8,665 nt of DNA, taken from assembly GCA_017652345.1 (NCBI GenBank), contig JAGCBE010000368.1:1-8665 (forward strand). Reading direction: 5' to 3'. Each line of letters starts with the position of its first letter. The first letter of the stretch is position 1. Below are positions 4,288-8,665 of this stretch, in pieces. Below the pieces are notes generated by a model, which had not been told where the DNA came from, did no database searches, and was given only the letters and a program-made list of their open reading frames with translations. The stretch is from Methanobrevibacter sp. (GTDB lineage: Archaea > Methanobacteriota > Methanobacteria > Methanobacteriales > Methanobacteriaceae). The translations under genes and the position numbers were made by a program.

Positions 4288-5290
4288 TGATGGAGTTAGG
4301 TTTTTTAAAGTCCCTTGTTGTATTTTTGACATTTTAAAGGGAGAATTTGAAGCTTTATTCTTATTTACTTATTTGAGGTCAACTTTTAATTTGCTTAATA
4401 ATGCGGATAAGTTGCAAGAAGACGGAAGCTTTTTTTTGCCGACAAATAAGATAATGAGTGCAACGGGGTTAACAAGAAGAAAATTTGAAAAGGCGAGAAA
4501 TGTTTTAGTTGATTTAAAATTAATTAGCATTGAAATTAAGAGTATCAAACGAGGCCCTCAATCTGGCCGAATCCAATATTTTTATTTTAATGTTGATTAT
4601 TATAATGAATTAGTTGCTAATGGACGGGGTAACGAATTAAATGATTTTATCTTTGATGATGTTATTGAAGAAGAAGTTCAAAGTGTTGTAAAAAATGCAA
4701 CAGTTGACGAGAAAAACTCGGAAACTGAATCAGTTGGTTACAACTTGAAACCAGCTAAAGAAAAACAAGTTAGCAACAAAAAGAAGTCGACTGAAAAAAA
4801 ACCAAAAAAAGAAGAATCCAATGCATTAACTATCGTTGAGATGCAGGCACCAATTCAAGCCGAACAATTGGATTATAAACAGAGAGTTATTAACGCATGG
4901 AATACGATTGCAAGCAGGTATGAAACAACTCCCAGCATTGCAATCGTAACAGATACAAGACTTAAGAAATTTAAGAATATTTTAAAATTCGCCAATATGG
5001 ACGAACACCAATTTTTTAACGCCATAAACAAAGCACTTTCAGAAAGTAAGTTTCTGCGAGGTATTGGCAAAAAATGGCGTGCCAATTTTGATTTTTTTCT
5101 TAATCAAAATAGCTTTTTAAAAGTTATTGAAGGGGCATATAAAGATAATCCGAACGAAATTATGGAAATCTTGCAGGACCCGTCAAAAATGAGTTACAAA
5201 GAAGCGCAGGATTTAAGAGAAAAATTAAAAATGGAACAATGGCTTCATGATGAAGAAGAAGCGGAAGAACAAAAAGCTCTTCCGCAATAA
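4265..5290 (+). CDS. Winged-helix phage/plasmid replication initiation protein (341 aa)
   Basis: ATG 4265 follows AAGGA (4251-4255). An in-frame ATG at 4271 is possible but less well spaced. The N-terminal part, about residues 10-110, has the helix-turn-helix plus wing pattern of replication initiators (FFLPTNKIMSATGLTRRKF, about 56-74, then KARNVLVDLKLISIE and a beta wing ending GRIQYFYFNV). A charged Lys/Glu-rich linker covers about 134-200. The C-terminal domain, about 203-292, carries W271-R-A-N-F-D-F-F-L, then N282 and VIEGAY (287-292). This matches the conserved W..DFDWLL..N..K.LEG.Y tail of many phage replication and primosome proteins. It would bind the origin and recruit helicase through the next gene's product. 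The end is Glu-rich (DEEEAEEQ). Confidence 0.82.
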   Translation: MKMKGCIDDGVRFFKVPCCIFDILKGEFEALFLFTYLRSTFNLLNNADKLQEDGSFFLPTNKIMSATGLTRRKFEKARNVLVDLKLISIEIKSIKRGPQSGRIQYFYFNVDYYNELVANGRGNELNDFIFDDVIEEEVQSVVKNATVDEKNSETESVGYNLKPAKEKQVSNKKKSTEKKPKKEESNALTIVEMQAPIQAEQLDYKQRVINAWNTIASRYETTPSIAIVTDTRLKKFKNILKFANMDEHQFFNAINKALSESKFLRGIGKKWRANFDFFLNQNSFLKVIEGAYKDNPNEIMEILQDPSKMSYKEAQDLREKLKMEQWLHDEEEAEEQKALPQ

Positions 5291-5347
5291 GGAATTGTTA
5301 TATATGTTTTAAAAACTATTGAAATTATGAAAACGGAGGTATTATAA

Positions 5348-5803
5348 ATGAATAAAATCAAAAAAGAAACATACAAAAAACTAATGACTTTTTACAAGTT
5401 CAAAATCGAAGATTACGATGCATGGGGTGAAATGCTTAATTATCTTGATGCTAATGCAATCGATGAAGCGTTACTTGAATGGATAAGAACCAAATCAAAA
5501 GCTCCGACAATAGCAGAAATTGGAGAGATGGCCAAAGAAATTGAATTAAAGAATCGACTAGAAAAAAAATCCGATGAAAAATCAAAAGAAGAAAAAATGA
5601 AAGCAAGAGAAAAATTATTTCAAGAAGGCGTTAGAGCATTGGAAAGAAATTTCTATCTTGTTTTTGAAAAAATTGCATCAGGCGATACAGCATACAGCTG
5701 GGTCCATGAAAACATGATTAATAACGATAAAAACCTTAGAAGTTTCGATTTAAAAAATCCCTATACAGGGGAAACAATATCCGCTTTTTTTAGGCAAAAA
5801 TAA
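5348..5803 (+). CDS. Putative replicative helicase loader/inhibitor, G39P-like (151 aa)
   Basis: ATG 5348 follows GGAGGT (5335-5340), 57 bases after the initiator gene. The N-terminal 65 residues form a helical domain (ETYKKLMTFYKFKIEDYDAW, ALLEWIRTKSKAPTIAEI). It resembles the small all-helical helicase loaders of phage replication modules (SPP1 G39P type), in which a surveillance-like 'W..L......A...WI.T...APTIAEI' pattern is common. A Lys/Glu coiled segment (about 68-92) and a C-terminal part (about 93-151) follow. Location directly after a replication initiator supports a loader role delivering DnaB-type helicase. No Walker motif is present, so it is not a DnaC-type AAA+ loader. The family call rests on pattern memory. 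Confidence 0.6.
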   Translation: MNKIKKETYKKLMTFYKFKIEDYDAWGEMLNYLDANAIDEALLEWIRTKSKAPTIAEIGEMAKEIELKNRLEKKSDEKSKEEKMKAREKLFQEGVRALERNFYLVFEKIASGDTAYSWVHENMINNDKNLRSFDLKNPYTGETISAFFRQK

Positions 5804-5849
5804 AAGTGAAACTTTTTTAAAAAAAGTGCATCTTATTTTATAAAATATG

Positions 5850-5878
5850 TTGCAATTATGTTTTATTTATGTTATAAA
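5850..5878 (+). promoter_or_regulatory. Strong extended -10 promoter for the recombination genes
   Basis: TTGCAA (5850-5855, 4/6) is separated by exactly 17 bases from TATAAA (5873-5878, 5/6). TG at 5870-5871 is positioned as an extended -10 (TGnTATAAA). Transcription would begin near 5885, giving a leader of about 22 bases with AAGGAG (5893-5898) before ATG 5907. An AT palindrome (about 5811-5827) lies just upstream. Confidence 0.65.
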
Positions 5879-5906
5879 TTAGTTATATTATTAAGGAGAA
5901 TCGAAC

Positions 5907-6716
5907 ATGGAAAACGAAAATATTTTAATCTTAAAAAAGAACGAATTAATGAAGCTTAGCGATGCGGATTATTTTGCACGCCCTGAGCTTAATTTTAGCA
6001 CTTTCAAAAATTTCCTTGTATCAGGAAAATATTTTGAAGCAAAAAAAGATGAAGAAGAAAAAGAATCAGACAGCTTATTATTTGGTTCAATCTTTCATGC
6101 GTCAGTTCTTGACCGCGAAGAATTATCAAAATATAAGACTTTCCCAGTATTAGACAAGAGAACAAAAGCAGGAAAAGAACAATGGGAAGTTTTAACAAAA
6201 GAAGCCGAAGAAAAAAAACTAACTTTAGTTTCTGAAGAAATCTTTAATGATGCAACTAGCGTCCAATTAACACCTGTAGTTCAAGGAATCCTTGAAAACG
6301 AAGGAAACATTTTTGAAAATTCTATTCTTTGGGATTATCAATCATTACACCTTAAGTCAAAAATTGATATTTACAATCCAAATACAAAAACTTTAGTTGA
6401 TGTAAAAACAACTAGAGATTTGCCAGGGTTCGAACGTGTTATCAATTCAAGCCGTTATTATATGCAAATGGCTTTCTATCAAATGGCGCTTGAAGCTTGC
6501 GGATATGAAGTTAATAGTTGGAAGATAATTGCAGTAGAGAATACTGCACCGTTTGATAATACAGTATTCACTTTCACAAAAGATTACATTGATTATTCAA
6601 TGGCGTATCTTAAGGTTAAATTAGATGCTTTTATCTTTGAATCCGAAATTGCAGGATTTAAAGGATTATCTGAAGAAAAAGAAATTGAAGTAGAATTACC
6701 AAAATATTTTTATTAA
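5907..6716 (+). CDS. RecE-like PDDEXK exonuclease (269 aa)
   Basis: The protein resembles the RecE/exonuclease VIII-type nuclease domain found in many phages (PF12684-like). This 5'-3' double-strand exonuclease makes 3' overhangs for an annealing protein. Visible landmarks are G60-S-I-F-H64-A (conserved G..FH), K150-S-K-I-D154, then the PD-(D/E)xK core D165-V-K167-T-T, and the helix Q187-M-A-F-Y191-Q. D154, D165 and K167 are the likely metal and catalytic residues, with H64 also probably involved. At 269 aa it is near the length of single-domain phage versions, without the long N-terminus of E. coli RecE. ATG 5907 follows AAGGAGAATCGAAC (5893-5906). The Bet-type annealase lies 30 bases downstream, so the two act as a pair. 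Confidence 0.87.
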   Translation: MENENILILKKNELMKLSDADYFARPELNFSTFKNFLVSGKYFEAKKDEEEKESDSLLFGSIFHASVLDREELSKYKTFPVLDKRTKAGKEQWEVLTKEAEEKKLTLVSEEIFNDATSVQLTPVVQGILENEGNIFENSILWDYQSLHLKSKIDIYNPNTKTLVDVKTTRDLPGFERVINSSRYYMQMAFYQMALEACGYEVNSWKIIAVENTAPFDNTVFTFTKDYIDYSMAYLKVKLDAFIFESEIAGFKGLSEEKEIEVELPKYFY

Positions 6717-6746
6717 TTTTAAATATTTTTATAGGAGAAAATCGAA

Positions 6747-7448
6747 ATGGAAAACAAAAGTTTAACAGTTGTTAATTATGATGATTCAAAGACTTTGGCC
6801 ATAATTAAAGAATCAGTTGCAAAAGATGCAACGCCTGCAGAATTTAATTATTTCTTAGCTTATTGCAAACATACGGGATTGAATCCCTTGAAGCATGAAA
6901 TTTGGTTCATAAAGACTAATAGAGGGGTTCAGGTTATGACGGGAATTAATGGTTATATGGCAATAGCGAATTCAAATCCGCAATTTGACGGAATCGAAAC
7001 CGAATTCGCAAAAGATGCGCAAGGAAAACTTGAGTCATGCACCTGTAGAGTTTGGAGAAAGGATAGAAGTCGTCCGCACCAAGAAACAGTATATTTCAAT
7101 GAATACAACCAAGGAAGCGGAAATTGGATAACTAAACCGCACACAATGCTGGCCAAAGTTGCAAAAGCACACGCATTAAGGGAAGCGTTTACGCAAGAAT
7201 TAGGTGGTATGTATATTGAAGATGAATATAAACCAAATGAAGAAATAGAATCAACTCCAGTCGTAGAAAGTAAAAAATATATTTACAAAATATCCGCAAT
7301 TCAAGAGGAAGAAAAGAAAGCTAAATTTCTAGATTTCTTAGCTTCACACGGTTGCGAAACAACGATTTCAAATGGAAATGAATATTTTGAAAGCGCGCAG
7401 AAATTGGAAAAGCTTTCAGATGTTGAGGTCGAAAAATTAGGTGATTAA
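6747..7448 (+). CDS. bet: Red-beta/Bet-type single-strand annealing protein (233 aa)
   Basis: The sequence fits the phage Bet/Red-beta annealase family (RecT superfamily, PF03837). It coats single-stranded DNA made by the partner exonuclease and anneals it to a complement. Family landmarks are F33-N-Y-F-L-A-Y-C-K-H-T-G-L-N-P (33-47), VQVMTGINGYMAIA (61-74), and W127 with the PHTMLAKVAKAHALREAF helix (131-148) followed by QELGGMYIEDE (150-160). The length of 233 is slightly below lambda Bet (261). The C-terminal part after about 165 is lower in similarity, as expected for the partner-binding tail. ATG 6747 follows AGGAGAAAATCGAA (6733-6746), almost the same leader as the nuclease gene. Pairing a RecE-like nuclease with a Bet-family annealase is a mixed arrangement. 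Confidence 0.9.
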   Translation: MENKSLTVVNYDDSKTLAIIKESVAKDATPAEFNYFLAYCKHTGLNPLKHEIWFIKTNRGVQVMTGINGYMAIANSNPQFDGIETEFAKDAQGKLESCTCRVWRKDRSRPHQETVYFNEYNQGSGNWITKPHTMLAKVAKAHALREAFTQELGGMYIEDEYKPNEEIESTPVVESKKYIYKISAIQEEEKKAKFLDFLASHGCETTISNGNEYFESAQKLEKLSDVEVEKLGD

Positions 7449-7454
7449 TAATAA

Positions 7455-7481
7455 AGGGCTTGTTTACGCAAGCCCTATTTT
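7455..7481 (+). terminator. Hairpin after the recombination genes, candidate weak terminator
   Basis: AGGGCTTG (7455-7462) pairs perfectly with CAAGCCCT (7469-7476) around a 6-base loop (TTTACG). Only a short T-run (ATTTT, 7477-7481) follows, so termination may be partial. The next gene's AGGGGG lies about 4 bases later, which fits attenuation rather than a hard stop. Confidence 0.65.
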
Positions 7482-7495
7482 AAAGGGGGATAGAG

Positions 7496-7678
7496 ATGTT
7501 AAGGGAAGATATAGTAAATGAAATTAAACATATAAACGATTCTTATATTTTTAATTTGATGCGGTTAAGCTATAAATTAGGCTTTAATGATGCAACTAAT
7601 AATTATTATCAAAGTGATAGAGATATAGAGTCGGAAATAAGAGAATTTATTAATCAATGGGGGGAACCAAAATGTTAG
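7496..7678 (+). CDS. Unidentified 60-aa protein
   Basis: ATG 7496 follows AAAGGGGGA (7483-7491) and directly trails the hairpin after the annealase gene. The product is small, probably mostly helical, and slightly acidic, with a Tyr/Asn-rich middle (NDATNNYYQSDRD, about 31-43). I recognise no domain, signal peptide or membrane segment. It overlaps the next membrane-peptide gene by 7 bases. It is probably part of an early accessory operon. Confidence 0.6.
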   Translation: MLREDIVNEIKHINDSYIFNLMRLSYKLGFNDATNNYYQSDRDIESEIREFINQWGEPKC

Positions 7679-7752
7679 ATATAATGGCATTAATTTGTTT
7701 AATCATATTAGGAATTGGAATTTTAATAATATCAATTGAGGTGGTGAAATGA
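7672..7752 (+). CDS. 26-aa single-pass membrane peptide
   Basis: ATG 7672 follows a strong GGGGGG (7659-7664), overlaps the previous stop by 7 bases, and ends with TGA in an ATGA overlap with the next gene (7749-7752). The 26-residue product is almost entirely one hydrophobic segment (MALICLIILGIGILIISIE, about 5-23) with few charges. The ribosome site plus overlaps on both sides argue that it is a real small gene. The role is unknown. Such peptides often modulate host membrane proteins or help lysis, but there is no direct evidence here. Confidence 0.6.
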   Translation: MLDIMALICLIILGIGILIISIEVVK

Positions 7753-7952
7753 TAATAACAAAAGATATTTTATTAAGTTTTGCGAAGTTTCTTTTTCGTT
7801 CAGGGGAAGAAGCTTTTAGATGTAAAGGGGATATTTCACTAGATTCTGAAATATCCGCGTATGTTAAGGAAACTTTCAAGAATTTCCTTGAAAAAGAAAG
7901 GAAAATTCAGGAAGCGGAAAAACAAGATGTTGATGAAGATGAGGTAAATTAA
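7749..7952 (+). CDS. Unidentified 67-aa protein
   Basis: ATG 7749 follows GAGGTGG (7738-7744) and is coupled through ATGA to the membrane-peptide gene. The product looks helical, with one Cys (Cys25) and a very acidic tail (about 56-66, QEAEKQDVDEDE). I recognise no family. The next gene starts on the base right after its stop. It belongs to the same small-gene operon. Confidence 0.6.
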   Translation: MIITKDILLSFAKFLFRSGEEAFRCKGDISLDSEISAYVKETFKNFLEKERKIQEAEKQDVDEDEVN

Positions 7953-8237
7953 ATGAAGCATTTAATTAATAAGGCCGTACTCGATGCAATTATTGAGTGC
8001 GGCGGAAGCCAAAAAAAACTTGCGGATAAATTAGGAATGAACCGAAGTTCTTTGGCGTTTGTTTTAAGTTCTTATAAGGGGGGTTGTCCCCCCCAATTAA
8101 GATATAAATTGAAAAACGCATTTCCAATCATACCGCTAAAGGAATATGAAAAAACGATAGAAGTTGAAAGCAATCAATTTAGATTTTGCAAGAAACTAAT
8201 TATGGAGTTTTTAAAAAATGGAAGAAAAAGAAACTAA
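7953..8237 (+). CDS. YdaS/Cro-like helix-turn-helix protein (94 aa)
   Basis: ATG 7953 directly follows the previous stop, with GAGGT (7941-7945) as its ribosome site. Residues 5-40 fit a YdaS/Cro-type helix-turn-helix. KAVLDAIIECGGSQKKLADKLG is followed by a recognition helix NRSSLAFVLSS (30-40). A loop YKGGCPPQ (41-48) precedes a C-terminal region that ends basic (KNGRKRN). YdaS-like proteins act as phage transcription regulators related to Cro. Cro genes usually start the early operon, so a position after the recombination genes is unusual. A late or middle regulator is an alternative. The gene contains a G6-TTGT-C7 hairpin exactly at the loop. Its last 20 bases overlap the next gene. Confidence 0.75.
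   Translation: MKHLINKAVLDAIIECGGSQKKLADKLGMNRSSLAFVLSSYKGGCPPQLRYKLKNAFPIIPLKEYEKTIEVESNQFRFCKKLIMEFLKNGRKRN
8078..8094 (+). other. G6-TTGT-C7 hairpin within the HTH gene
   Basis: Six G (8078-8083) pair with six C (8088-8093) around TTGT, with one extra C (8094). It spans codons 42-48 (AAG GGG GGT TGT CCC CCC CAA), using rare G/C-rich codons in an AT-rich gene. Slippage in the C-run would stop translation soon: one frame hits TAA at 8098-8100, the other at 8105-8107. The stem is very stable for this region and unlike its surroundings. Confidence 0.7.
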
Positions 8238-8391
8238 CAATCCCTTTCAAGATTATACTAATCGTAAGGAATTTTATTCACCAATGTTTGAATTACATTA
8301 TTTAGTAGAATTTATGAAACAAGAGTTAGTAAAATTAGCAAATTTAAATAATGAATATGAATCTTTTTTAAAGGAAATAAAAAATGAGTAG
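8218..8391 (+). CDS. Unidentified 57-aa protein
   Basis: ATG 8218 lies inside the end of the HTH gene (20-base overlap), with GGAG at 8204-8207 as a distant but plausible ribosome site. The frame ends at TAG 8389-8391. The product starts with a polar/acidic segment (MEEKETNNPFQDYTN) and continues as a likely amphipathic helix (ELHYLVEFMKQELVKLANLNNEYESFLKEI, about 25-54), so a small coiled-coil protein is possible. I recognise no family. It overlaps the following membrane-protein gene by 8 bases. Confidence 0.58.
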   Translation: MEEKETNNPFQDYTNRKEFYSPMFELHYLVEFMKQELVKLANLNNEYESFLKEIKNE

Positions 8392-8542
8392 GGAAGAATT
8401 TATAGAGTTAATTTTAGTTGTGTCGGGAGCTTTTATTCTTATTGCTATATCTTTATGGTTTGAAGAAAAAAAAGCTAATATCTATGCGAAAGCATACAAA
8501 GAAGTAATAGTTGATTCAATTAAGAAATTAGATAAGGAGTAA
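8384..8542 (+). CDS. 52-aa single-pass membrane protein
   Basis: ATG 8384 follows AAGGA (8371-8375) and overlaps the previous stop by 8 bases. The frame ends at TAA 8540-8542. After a short charged start, residues about 8-25 are hydrophobic (ELILVVSGAFILIAISLW). A long charged tail rich in Lys and Glu follows (FEEKKANIYAKAYKEVIVDS), probably cytoplasmic or periplasmic depending on insertion. The topology fits a small phage inner-membrane accessory protein. The role is unknown. Confidence 0.58.
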   Translation: MSREEFIELILVVSGAFILIAISLWFEEKKANIYAKAYKEVIVDSIKKLDKE

Positions 8543-8544
8543 AA

Positions 8545-8665
8545 ATGTATAATAAGAATTTTTCACCACAAGAATTTTTAAAGATTTTTTTGGATAATAT
8601 TGAAAGGAAAAATTTATTATTTGAATTTTTCCTATGGCAAAACGCTTTTGAAAGCTTCCAAGAAA
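8545..8665 (+). CDS. Start of an unidentified gene (partial, runs off the right edge)
   Basis: ATG 8545 follows AAGGAG (8534-8539), which overlaps the previous gene's last codons. The 40 visible codons are open. They encode an aromatic, helical start (SPQEFLKIFLDNIERKNLLF, about 7-26, then FEFFLWQNAFESFQE). No domain is identifiable from this fragment. It continues the small-gene operon. Confidence 0.6.
   Translation, partial: MYNKNFSPQEFLKIFLDNIERKNLLFEFFLWQNAFESFQE

Noticed and set aside
5802..5827. AT-only palindrome after the helicase-loader gene as a terminator
   Set aside because: The stem is almost entirely A-T, so it would be weak. It may simply be promoter-flanking AT-rich DNA.
5962..6198. 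Short ORFs on both strands within the exonuclease gene
   Set aside because: They overlap the clear RecE-like reading frame and show no ribosome site or domain.

Overview
The window looks like a slice of an AT-rich, tightly packed bacteriophage or prophage genome, or possibly a phage-plasmid. All supported genes lie on the + strand, and many overlap by 4 to 23 bases or abut. The standard bacterial code fits: TGG is used for Trp, TGA serves as a stop, and clear Shine-Dalgarno sites precede most starts. A lipobox protein and a second exported protein favour a host with an outer membrane. I cannot name the host or phage. There is no gap over 300 bases without a gene; the longest are 721-954 and 3856-4104, both described below.

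Region 1 (1-842): the end of a late-type operon. It holds the 3' end of an unidentified gene, an unidentified 116-aa gene, a 55-aa holin-like membrane protein, and a long hairpin with a T-rich 3' side that probably ends the transcript. Region 2 (about 851-3466): a possible second unit. It has three consecutive strongly acidic proteins of unknown function, two of which share an L-x-E-L-E-E-x-F-A-S motif. These are followed by a short ORF that contains two strong 12-bp RNA hairpins, then a second holin-like protein, a lipoprotein and an overlapping exported protein (a candidate lysis/envelope cassette). A textbook intrinsic terminator closes it.

Region 3 (3482-5803): a replication module. Two small ribbon-helix-helix (RHH) proteins flank a 249-bp non-coding segment. 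That segment has a perfect tandem AT-rich 16-mer and eight TGTACA half-sites in two copies of a 47-bp unit. Next come a winged-helix replication initiator and a helicase-loader-like protein. The layout suggests a replication origin or operator controlled by RHH proteins and/or the initiator.

Region 4 (5850-7481): an extended -10 promoter drives a RecE-like PDDEXK exonuclease and a Red-beta/Bet annealing protein, a two-component recombination system. A hairpin follows. Region 5 (7496-8665): a chain of very small overlapping genes, including two single-pass membrane peptides and a YdaS/Cro-like HTH protein whose gene contains a G6-TTGT-C7 hairpin. The chain runs off the right edge.

The most unusual points are the RHH/TGTACA array, the three-gene acidic cluster, the tandem hairpins at 2487-2563, the G/C hairpin inside the HTH gene, and a recurring leader before several start codons.
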